This document shows positions 1 through 5,562 of a DNA stretch of 37,481 bases, in pieces; the stretch's first letter is position 1; the number at the start of each line of letters is the position of its first letter. The notes beneath the pieces are model-generated. The model made no database searches. It was not told where the DNA came from and saw nothing but the letters and a program-made list of their open reading frames with translations. The stretch is from an uncultured Christensenella sp. (GTDB lineage Bacteria; Bacillota; Clostridia; Christensenellales; UBA3700). The translations under genes were made by a program, and so were the position numbers. The stretch covers positions 1 through 37,481 of the forward strand of contig CAJUBA010000015.1 in NCBI GenBank assembly GCA_910584635.1. The letters are read 5' to 3'.

Positions 1-1
1 T

Positions 2-625
2 GAGCATGGCGAAGACTGCGGCTGCGGACACCACCACGAACATGAACACGGCGAAGACTGCGGTTGCGGACACCACCACGAACATGAACACGGCGAGGAT
101 TGCGGCTGCGGACACCACCACGAACATGAACACGGCGAGGATTGCGGTTGCGGACACCACCACGAACATGAGCATGGCGAGGATTGCGGCTGCGGACATC
201 ATCACGAGCATGAGCATGGCGAGGACTGCGGCTGCGGACATCACCACGAGCATGAGCATGGCGAAGATTGCGGCTGCGGACATCACCACGAGCATGAGCA
301 TGGCGAGGATTGCGGCTGCGGACATCACCATCATCACGGACATCACGCAGACGAAGTCTTTACGAGTTGGGGTATGGAAACCGCCAACAGATATTCCTTG
401 GACAAGATTAAGGAAATCCTATCTTCTCTCGACAGCGGAGAATTCGGTACTATCCTAAGAGCAAAAGGTATCATAAGCGGAGAAAACGGAGAGTGGATTC
501 ATTTCGATTACGTGCCTGAGGAAGTCGACGTAAGATTGGGAAGCAGCGAAGTTATCGGTAGAATTTGCGTAATAGGTTGCAAACCCGACGAAGAAAAACT
601 GCAAAAGTTGTTTGGATTAAAATAG
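2..625 (+). CDS. CobW-family metallochaperone GTPase, C-terminal part (partial)
   Basis: The gene enters from the left edge, so only its last ~207 codons are present; the N-terminal GTPase domain lies outside. What is visible is a His/Cys-rich linker of eight 14-residue repeats (consensus GEDCGCGHHHEHEH), ending in a run HHHHHGHH, then a ~90-residue CobW_C-like domain beginning near FTSWGMET and ending GLK at 625. Proteins of this COG0523 family use GTP hydrolysis to deliver zinc or another metal, and His-rich insertions bind it. The linker has two Cys and five His in almost every unit and could hold several ions. The reading frame is set by continuity into the CobW_C domain and by the His-rich translation. 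The next gene, a second CobW GTPase, begins 9 nt downstream, so the two are surely co-transcribed. Cytoplasmic. The metal cannot be told from the sequence. Confidence 0.85.
   Translation, partial: EHGEDCGCGHHHEHEHGEDCGCGHHHEHEHGEDCGCGHHHEHEHGEDCGCGHHHEHEHGEDCGCGHHHEHEHGEDCGCGHHHEHEHGEDCGCGHHHEHEHGEDCGCGHHHHHGHHADEVFTSWGMETANRYSLDKIKEILSSLDSGEFGTILRAKGIISGENGEWIHFDYVPEEVDVRLGSSEVIGRICVIGCKPDEEKLQKLFGLK
8..343 (+). repeat. Eight coding tandem repeats of 42 nt
   Basis: Units begin at 8, 50, 92, 134, 176, 218, 260 and 302. Each encodes one 14-residue His/Cys motif. Copies differ mostly at synonymous sites (GAA/GAG, GAC/GAT, CAC/CAT, GGC/GGT), which means selection on the peptide. The array may extend left of the window. 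Near-identical copies could change in number by slippage or recombination. Confidence 0.95.
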
Positions 626-634
626 GAGAAGACA

Positions 635-1576
635 ATGGAAATACCGGTATATTTGTTTACGGGTTTTTTGGAAAGCGGAAAGACCAGATTTATACAGGAA
701 ATGATGGGCGACGACAGATTCAACGAGGGAGAAGAAACTCTTCTGCTCGTCTTTGAAGAAGGAGAAGAGGAATACCGTCCCGAATTTTTCGCGTCCGACA
801 GCGTACATATAGAGACTGTCGAAGACGTCGAGGCTATTGACGCCAAGACGCTGTCCGCGCTTGAAAAGAAATACGGAGCGAAGCGCATTATTGTTGAGTA
901 CAACGGAATGAGCGAGGTCGGCAAATTCTTGGAAATTATGCCGGATAATTGGGTAATCGCGCAAACGCTTATGATTGCCGACAGCAATACTTTTCTTAAT
1001 TTCAACGCGAATATGCGCCAACTTACCTTTGATAAAATGCAGGTAAGCGAAGCGGTTATTTTCAATCGGTTCGACGATAAAAAAGATAAAATGGAATTCC
1101 ATAAAATCGTACGCGGAGCGGGACGTAGAATAGATATTCTCTACGAATACGCCGACGGACACGTCGAGCCGGACAGAATTCCCGACCCATTGCCTTATGA
1201 TATGAACGCGCCTATCGTGGAGATTAAAGACGAAGATTACGCGGAATTTTACAGAGATTTGGTAGAAGACGGCGGAAAGTACGAGGGCAAAATACTTTCG
1301 TTTAAGGGTATCGTCGCAGTGGACAATACGTTGCCCAAAAAGACAATAGTCGTGGGCAGACATATTATGACGTGTTGCGAGGCGGATATATTTTACGGCG
1401 CTTTCGTATGTACGTATACGCAGACCATCGCGCTTAAAAAACGCGACTGGGTAAAGATTACGGCAAAAGTGAAGTTTGCAAAGCACGAAGTTTACGAAGG
1501 AGTGGGTCCGATATTCGAGGCTATTTCGATAGAACATACTCAAAAACCCGATCCCGAACTCGCGACGTTCAACTAA
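635..1576 (+). CDS. CobW-like GTPase fused to a DUF1980/TIGR03943-like domain
   Basis: 313 residues. The P-loop is G10-FLES-G15-K16-T17, followed by an acidic stretch and the motif VEYNGMSEVG, which resembles the CobW switch region; FNRFD may serve as the guanine-recognition motif. The last ~75 residues carry GRHIMTCCEADIFYGAFV (C247, C248), closely resembling the C-terminal domain of TIGR03943/DUF1980 proteins (Bacillus YcgQ type), which normally accompany a UPF0718 permease. The fusion suggests a soluble GTPase that assists metal transfer to or from such a permease; no permease is in the window, but it could lie upstream. The ATG is preceded by AGGAGA (626-631). It follows the His-rich CobW gene by 9 nt. 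The fold assignment is good; the role is inferred. Confidence 0.75.
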   Translation: MEIPVYLFTGFLESGKTRFIQEMMGDDRFNEGEETLLLVFEEGEEEYRPEFFASDSVHIETVEDVEAIDAKTLSALEKKYGAKRIIVEYNGMSEVGKFLEIMPDNWVIAQTLMIADSNTFLNFNANMRQLTFDKMQVSEAVIFNRFDDKKDKMEFHKIVRGAGRRIDILYEYADGHVEPDRIPDPLPYDMNAPIVEIKDEDYAEFYRDLVEDGGKYEGKILSFKGIVAVDNTLPKKTIVVGRHIMTCCEADIFYGAFVCTYTQTIALKKRDWVKITAKVKFAKHEVYEGVGPIFEAISIEHTQKPDPELATFN

Positions 1577-1613
1577 TATCGACATAGATAAATAAATTAT
1601 ACGGAGAGATAAA

Positions 1614-2123
1614 ATGCAAAGAGTAGCGAAATTTTATAAGGTTTCTTACAAACAGTTCGAAAAAGATTGGATTGACACTTTCGGACAAACCGATAATATC
1701 GAAGAAATTTACAAGGAGATAAAACTGCCGAAAAGAGCGACCACGGGTTCTGCGGGATACGACTTTTTTGCTCCCGTTCAGATAGAACTCAAACCGGGCG
1801 AAACGGTTAAGATTCCAACTGGAATCAGAGTGGAAATACTTGAAAACTGGGTGCTTAAATGTTATCCAAGGAGCGGATTGGGATTTAAGTTCAGACTTCA
1901 ACTCAACAATACCGTGGGAATTATCGACAGCGATTATTTCAATTCTTCCAACGAAGGACATATATTCTGCAAGTTGACAAACGATTCCAATGAAAACAAA
2001 ACAGTCTGCGTAAACAAAGGCGACGGATTTATTCAGGGAATATTTGTGGAATACGGAATTACTTTCGACGACGAAGTAAGCGCAAAACGCGACGGCGGAT
2101 TCGGTTCTACGACCGCAAAATAA
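1614..2123 (+). CDS. dut: dUTP diphosphatase (trimeric dUTPase)
   Basis: 169 residues. It hydrolyses dUTP to dUMP and pyrophosphate, keeping uracil out of DNA and supplying dUMP for thymidylate synthesis. All five dUTPase motifs are present: GSAGYDFF (46-52), PRSGLGFK (85-92), GIIDSDYF (102-109), GDGFIQG (136-142) and the C-terminal lid RDGGFGST (159-166). Motif 3 lacks the usual DYRG (it reads DYFN), and motif 4 has FIQ where RIAQ is usual. The first ~35 residues are an extension ahead of the usual N-terminus. The ribosome site is GGAGAG, 6-7 nt before the ATG. It lies 37 nt after the GTPase gene and may share its transcript, although the functions are unrelated. Confidence 0.9.
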   Translation: MQRVAKFYKVSYKQFEKDWIDTFGQTDNIEEIYKEIKLPKRATTGSAGYDFFAPVQIELKPGETVKIPTGIRVEILENWVLKCYPRSGLGFKFRLQLNNTVGIIDSDYFNSSNEGHIFCKLTNDSNENKTVCVNKGDGFIQGIFVEYGITFDDEVSAKRDGGFGSTTAK

Positions 2124-2144
2124 TAGGTAGGAAAACCGAAATTG

Positions 2145-2208
2145 TACAATAGACATTTGTAATTACGTTGCTATTGTAACAGTATGGAAAATTACGCGCC
2201 GGGCGCGT
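2145..2208. promoter_or_regulatory. Inverted repeat plus GC-rich hairpin before the membrane-protein gene
   Basis: TACAATAG (2145-2152) and CTATTGTA (2171-2178) form a perfect 8-bp inverted repeat with an 18-nt spacer. It is followed by a compact GC hairpin, ACGCGC-CGG-GCGCGT (2194-2208), just before the start at 2224. No clear ribosome site or good promoter is visible for that gene. The dyads may be an operator or a weak terminator of dut. Function unknown. Confidence 0.35.
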
Positions 2209-2223
2209 TGTATTCAAGCGCAA

Positions 2224-3120
2224 ATGATAAAAAACGGAATAAAGAACTACATAAAAAATTTCAAATATTTTTTTACTCCTCTCGGAGCGATTGCGCTTGG
2301 AGTAGTTTTCGGACTGTCGTTGGGTATTCCGATAGTCGTTGACGCTTTGAAAAGTCTTTTGGATATGATAGTAAAAATATCCGAAAATACCACGATACGT
2401 CTTCAAGACCTCATAGAGGCGATATGGACCAAGGCGGAATCTCTCGACTGGGAAAAGCCTATTACCGCGTTGCAAACTCTATTGGACAAAGATTGGTTAA
2501 CTCAAACTATAAACGGGTGTATCGATTCTATAGCAATCGATATAACTCAGTTGGAAATATATATAGGCGAGTGCGTCAATCAAATATCGGCTGCTTTTGT
2601 CTTATTTATAATGTTTATCGTATTCGGCTTTATCGGCGGTTACTTTTTGACAAAATGGTTGGTAAGAAGAGAAATAGCAAGACGCGCGCTTTGGAAGTAT
2701 TTCCTCATTTCGTTTATCGATTCGTTGCTTAGCGCGACTTTGGTCGCCGGCTGTCTGTGGCTGCTCACGTTGTGGAAAGCGAGCATATTTATATCTACGC
2801 TCGTGTCCTTGATTATGTTTGGATTTATAGAACTTTTCGAAGCGTATATAGCGCACGCTTGGAAAAAAGTCAGTATCAAAAAAATCATCAATTTCAAAAA
2901 TATTTCCGGACTTTTCTGCTCGAATCTTTTGATTTTCATTATCGCCGCAGTTATGCTTAGTATCGTCATCGCGATAACAAACGTTTTGGTAGGCATATTT
3001 GTAGGGATAGCGCTTATGGAAATCGCGTTTATCGTTATAGGACTAAACGCCGAATCGTACGTGAAGAGCGTTGCCGCGAGTGAAATCAAAGACATTGCGG
3101 TTGAAAAATTAAACGATTAA
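2224..3120 (+). CDS. Multi-pass membrane protein, unknown function
   Basis: 298 residues. Predicted membrane segments by hydrophobicity lie near residues 17-40, 118-142, 158-182, 187-207, 232-256 and 258-280. An extracellular or cytoplasmic loop of ~75 residues follows the first segment. There are no recognisable catalytic motifs, and I do not recognise the family. The ATG at 2224 has no clear Shine-Dalgarno sequence; the frame stays open upstream but offers no better ATG. The protein sequence KNFKYFFTPLGAIALG looks like a natural N-terminus entering the membrane. It follows dut on the same strand with a 100-nt gap holding two dyads. The reading frame is certain; the function is not. Confidence 0.75.
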   Translation: MIKNGIKNYIKNFKYFFTPLGAIALGVVFGLSLGIPIVVDALKSLLDMIVKISENTTIRLQDLIEAIWTKAESLDWEKPITALQTLLDKDWLTQTINGCIDSIAIDITQLEIYIGECVNQISAAFVLFIMFIVFGFIGGYFLTKWLVRREIARRALWKYFLISFIDSLLSATLVAGCLWLLTLWKASIFISTLVSLIMFGFIELFEAYIAHAWKKVSIKKIINFKNISGLFCSNLLIFIIAAVMLSIVIAITNVLVGIFVGIALMEIAFIVIGLNAESYVKSVAASEIKDIAVEKLND

Positions 3121-3322
3121 ATACTCTATTTTATTTAACGAAGCGGCTCAAATTGATTTGAGGGAAAGAGCGTTTTATCTTGCCGAAGTATCAAAACAAA
3201 GATGTTGCCAGAAGATTTATTCAAGAAATGACAGATTAGTGTAGACAACTTCGACTGTTTGTAAAGTCTATGTTTTGATTCAATTTTAGTCGGACTCTTT
3301 TTATACTGATTTTTAATTATAT
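3121..3322. other. Intergenic stretch with repeat remnants
   Basis: No gene is supported here. It holds a palindrome CTCAAAT-TG-ATTTGAG (3147-3162) and a half REP-like unit (TTTTAGTCGGACTC followed by T-rich sequence, about 3283-3302) that matches one arm of the REP family described below. The other arm has decayed. Confidence 0.5.
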
Positions 3323-3499
3323 TAGATTCTTCGACTGCGCTCAGAATGACGGATGAATAAGCGATTCTCTGTACTATCAATATAACGAATATAAAAAGCC
3401 TTACGTTCATTAAGTTAATTTCAAAATGATAAAAGAATTAACAAACAATGTAAACTCTCCCGTCATATTGAGCGGAGCGTAGCGCAGTCGAAATATCTA
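3323..3499. mobile_element. MITE-like element, copy 1 (177 bp)
   Basis: The left end TAGATTCTTCGACTGCGCTC (continuing AGAATGACGG, 3323-3352) is the inverted counterpart of the right end CCGTCATATTGAGC...GCAGTCGAAATATCTA (3460-3499), the right end having a short internal insertion. The interior has no ORF. Terminal inverted repeats without a transposase are the mark of a non-autonomous element. A second copy lies at 4538-4671. Confidence 0.6.
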
Positions 3500-3531
3500 A
3501 GTTCAATGCCGTAGGCAATCAGTATTATAAA

Positions 3532-3577
3532 GTCCGACTAAAATCGAAGTGAAACGTAGATTTTACGTTTGGTCGGC
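3532..3577. repeat. REP-like hairpin repeat, type A, copy 1
   Basis: The arms are GTCCGACTAAAATC and GATTTTACGTTTGGTCGG. They pair as TCCGAC/GTCGG(c) plus TAAAATC/GATTTTA with a fixed CGTTTG bulge; the loop is 12 nt. Copies at 4696-4741 and 4933-4978 share the arms but differ in the loop. Confidence 0.65.
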
Positions 3578-3603
3578 TAGGCGTGAACTCGACTGTTAAT
3601 TTA

Positions 3604-3631
3604 GCAATTACATTTTATTAAATGTGATTGC
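3604..3631. repeat. 12-bp hairpin inside the repeat array, copy 1
   Basis: GCAATTACATTT-TATT-AAATGTGATTGC, fully paired with one G-T wobble. An identical hairpin is at 4768-4795, embedded in the same flanking text (AACTCGACTGTTA on the left, GTCGTAGTGAACGCCCATTG on the right). A lone MITE-end sequence follows (3655-3680; 4819-4854 in the other array). Confidence 0.6.
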
Positions 3632-3699
3632 GATAAACAAAGTCGTAGTGAACGCCCATTGAGCGAAGTCGAAATATCTAGTATAATAAAAAATCGTTA

Positions 3700-4158
3700 T
3701 TATTTTTTTATTGGCAAACATAAGATTTCATTAGCGTCAGCATTCAAAACTCTGCAAAGATTTGCAAATGTATATAGCGGCGGCAATCTTTTTTTATCAC
3801 AAATCTGTTGTAAAAACAAAACTGACGCGCCTATTTTATCCACGATTTCACTTTCCGTCATTCCGCTGTTTTTAATCGCATTGACTAAGTTAGTTTCTAT
3901 TTGATTAAATGCTAGCATATCTATCTCCATTTTTTCTTGAATTTCTAATATACTTAAAATATCGTTTGAGGATACGCATAGAGTTTTGCAAATATTTGCC
4001 AATATATCAAGAGAAGGCATAGATGTTCCATTCAAATATTTCTCCAATTTAGATAGCGATATTCCTATCTTTTCTGCTAATTCTTCGCGAGATATGTTCT
4101 TATTTTTCATTGCTTTAGTCAGATTGTTTCCGATTTTCTTACAAGTGGTTAAATTCAT
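3700..4158 (-). CDS. Transcriptional regulator with two tandem XRE-type HTH domains
   Basis: 152 residues in two homologous halves. Residues ~9-65 hold a first Cro/C1-type helix-turn-helix (ISREELAEKIGISLSKLEKYLNG), and residues ~87-148 a second (MTESEIVDKIGASVLFLQQICDK). The halves align along their length, LDILANICKTLCVSSNDIL matching YTFANLCRVLNADANEIL, so the gene arose by internal duplication. A monomer could bind a palindromic operator by itself. The start is supported by AGGGA upstream and a TATAAT box (4176-4181, minus strand). It diverges from the XRE gene at 4292 across a region with palindromic operators, suggesting mutual or self regulation. No toxin, integrase or phage gene accompanies it. 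The pair sits between two copies of a repeat array. Confidence 0.8.
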   Translation of the reverse strand: MNLTTCKKIGNNLTKAMKNKNISREELAEKIGISLSKLEKYLNGTSMPSLDILANICKTLCVSSNDILSILEIQEKMEIDMLAFNQIETNLVNAIKNSGMTESEIVDKIGASVLFLQQICDKKRLPPLYTFANLCRVLNADANEILCLPIKK

Positions 4159-4194
4159 TACTTTAATTCCCTAAATATTATATCAATATTAGTT

Positions 4195-4267
4195 TTAGCA
4201 ATATTTTGATAATATATTGATTAGCAAGATATTGCTAAGTCAAGTATTTTAAGCAAGATATTGCTAA
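4195..4267. promoter_or_regulatory. Divergent operator region with repeated palindromes
   Basis: TTAGCAAGATATTGCTAA (4221-4238) has perfect 7-bp arms around GATA. A second site at about 4250-4267 repeats the inner AGCAAGATATTGCT (4252-4265). A third half-like site, TAGCAATATT, starts at 4195. The sites lie between the two divergent XRE genes, and TTGCTA at 4232-4237 is also a plausible -35 box of the rightward gene. Confidence 0.65.
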
Positions 4268-4291
4268 ATTTTTATATAAGAGGTAAAATTT

Positions 4292-4489
4292 ATGTACGGA
4301 AAGGAAATTAGAAATGCGAGAAGAGTAAAGGGCGTTACACAAACTCAAGTTGCAAAGTTTACAGGTCTTCCGCAAAATACAATTAGTTGGATAGAACTAG
4401 ATAAGGGTATACCTAATATTCAACAATGCGTTATACTTGCCGATTTTTACGGAATTACTGTTGACGAACTTATAGGCAGAACAAATTAA
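4292..4489 (+). CDS. Small XRE-family transcriptional regulator
   Basis: 65 residues, consisting of one complete Cro/C1-type HTH domain: KEIRNARRVKGVTQTQVAKF, then TGLPQNTISWIELDKGIPNI (recognition helix and the following glycine), ending DFYGITVDELIG. This is a normal length for single-domain regulators of antitoxin or repressor type. The ribosome site AAGAGGT lies 9 nt before the ATG. It is divergent from the two-HTH regulator, and two copies of a palindrome lie just upstream, which suggests autoregulation. No partner toxin follows; the next 580 bp contain only repeats and the nrdG terminator. Confidence 0.85.
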   Translation: MYGKEIRNARRVKGVTQTQVAKFTGLPQNTISWIELDKGIPNIQQCVILADFYGITVDELIGRTN

Positions 4490-4537
4490 ATATATTTTTT
4501 TGCTGTAATTAGGACTTAAAGCGGATAATAAATAGAT

Positions 4538-4671
4538 TAGATTCTTCGACTACGCTCAGAATGACGGGAGAGGAAACAATATTAGTAATTACTCTCGCTA
4601 AATTGAGAGTATAGAGAAATACCTATTTACCCGTCATATTGAGCGAAGCGTAAGCGAAGTCGATATATCTA
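4538..4671. mobile_element. MITE-like element, copy 2 (134 bp)
   Basis: Same ends as copy 1: TAGATTCTTCGACTACGCTC (continuing AGAATGACGGG) on the left, and the inverted CCGTCATATTGAGCGAAGCG...TATATCTA on the right (4631-4671). The interior differs in length and sequence from copy 1. Both copies are followed by AGTTCAAT and then a type A REP hairpin, so the elements are arranged in the same order in both arrays. Confidence 0.6.
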
Positions 4672-4695
4672 AGTTCAATACAGAATCCGTTTTAA

Positions 4696-4741
4696 GTCCG
4701 ACTAAAATCGGAGCGTAGCGTAGATTTTACGTTTGGTCGGC
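4696..4741. repeat. REP-like hairpin repeat, type A, copy 2
   Basis: Arms GTCCGACTAAAATC and GATTTTACGTTTGGTCGG with loop GGAGCGTAGCGTA. Part of the repeat array. Confidence 0.65.
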
Positions 4742-4882
4742 TAGGCGGGAACTCGACTGTTAGATTAGCAATTACATTTTATTAAATGTGATTGCTTCTG
4801 TTTAAGTCGTAGTGAACGCCCATTGAGCGAAGCGTAGCGTAGTCGAAATATCTAATGTAATAAAAATATCAATATAAAAAGA

Positions 4883-4928
4883 GTCCGACCGAAATCGTAA
4901 TGCAATGAAGATTTCGCGTTTGTTCGGG
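4883..4928. repeat. REP-like hairpin repeat, type B
   Basis: Arms GTCCGACCGAAATC and GATTTCGCGTTTGTTCGG. Compared with type A, the inner stem has CGAAATC/GATTTCG instead of TAAAATC/GATTTTA, so both sides changed together and pairing is kept. The inverted copy at 35813-35858 has the same stem. Confidence 0.65.
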
Positions 4929-4932
4929 GAAA

Positions 4933-4978
4933 GTCCGACTAAAATCGTAGCAAAGCGTAGATTTTACGCTTGGTCGGG
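4933..4978. repeat. REP-like hairpin repeat, type A, copy 3
   Basis: Arms as in the other type A copies, loop GTAGCAAAGCGTA. It lies directly beside copy B and ends 21 bp before the nrdG terminator. Confidence 0.65.
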
Positions 4979-4999
4979 AAATTGTTTGGTCGTAATAAA

Positions 5000-5027
5000 A
5001 AAACGGAAGCGATTGCGCTTCCGTTTT
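5000..5027 (-). terminator. Rho-independent terminator of nrdD-nrdG
   Basis: AAAACGGAAGCG-attg-CGCTTCCGTTTT, a 12-bp stem. On the minus strand it is followed by T-rich sequence (complement of 4994-5003), 45 nt after the nrdG stop. Confidence 0.85.
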
Positions 5028-5071
5028 GTCTTTTGTATTTTATGAATTTATCATTAGTTATCTTTGATAAT

Positions 5072-5560
5072 TTAATCGTGGATCACGACTTCGCCCGATT
5101 TCAAAGTAGCGGGTACGTCGATAACGCGCTGATTGCTCGAACCTTTCCAGTGGAGTTGGGTATCGAGAAGTTCCAACTTAAATCTGCCGTCGACCATAAC
5201 GTCGAGATAGGGAATTATCGGCAAATCCTTTATCTCTTCCCATTCGAATCCGCTGTAAAGCCAAACAGTTTTTCTCGGATATTTTTCTTTTATTTCTTTT
5301 GCAAGTTCAAATACGGGCTGACGGTTTTGCGGGTGGAGAGGATCTCCGCCTGAAAACGTTATGCCGGATACGTAGGACTTGTCCAGTTCGTCAAAAATTT
5401 CTTTTTTTGCCGCTTCGTCAAATTCTAAACCGCCGTTGATATCCCACGTTATAGGGTTTTGACATTCTTTGCAGTGATGAGTGCAACCCGCAACCCACAG
5501 CACTACTCTCAATCCGTCGCCGTTGAGCATATCGTCTTTTGTAATATTGTGGTATCGCAT
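5072..5560 (-). CDS. nrdG: Anaerobic ribonucleotide reductase activating protein (radical SAM)
   Basis: 162 residues, the normal length. It uses S-adenosylmethionine and a [4Fe-4S] cluster to create the glycyl radical on NrdD. The cluster motif is C26-THH-C30-KE-C33 in AGCTHHCKECQNP; FSGGDPL is the SAM-binding GGE-like motif. The start is 2 nt after the nrdD stop, so translation is coupled. The C-terminal part (from WLYSGFEW to GEVVIHD) is typical of NrdG. It acts in the cytoplasm under anoxia. It is transcribed from the promoter upstream of nrdD and ends at the terminator at 5000-5027. Confidence 0.95.
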   Translation of the reverse strand: MRYHNITKDDMLNGDGLRVVLWVAGCTHHCKECQNPITWDINGGLEFDEAAKKEIFDELDKSYVSGITFSGGDPLHPQNRQPVFELAKEIKEKYPRKTVWLYSGFEWEEIKDLPIIPYLDVMVDGRFKLELLDTQLHWKGSSNQRVIDVPATLKSGEVVIHD

Positions 5561-5562
5561 AG

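Larger units (their letters stand above)
4490..4999. other. Gene-free repeat array, copy 2
   Basis: In order: MITE-like element (4538-4671), REP type A (4696-4741), 12-bp hairpin (4768-4795), lone MITE end (4819-4854), REP type B (4883-4928) and REP type A (4933-4978). The first four repeat the order of the array at 3323-3680. No ORF is supported. Confidence 0.6.

Noticed and set aside
8..343. CRISPR-like regular repeats
   Set aside because: The repeats are directly tandem with no spacers and encode a protein motif.
6..458. Open reading frame in another frame over the 42-nt repeats (AKTAAADTTTNMNT repeats)
   Set aside because: The repeats keep several frames open. Only the frame starting at base 2 continues into a CobW_C domain, and its synonymous variation shows that it is the coding one.
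617..1585. Long antisense ORFs opposite the CobW gene and opposite the ABC-F gene (14870-16132)
   Set aside because: They lie wholly across well-supported genes and give low-complexity, Tyr/Phe/Arg-rich translations without motifs; they are frame shadows.
2184..2342. 52-codon ORF beginning MENYAPGALYSS, upstream of and overlapping the membrane protein gene
   Set aside because: No ribosome site, and it overlaps the membrane gene in another frame; the membrane protein has a clear TM pattern from its own ATG.
3700..4489. Prophage or toxin-antitoxin module at the divergent XRE genes
   Set aside because: No integrase, phage structural gene or toxin-like ORF is present within the repeat-bounded segment.
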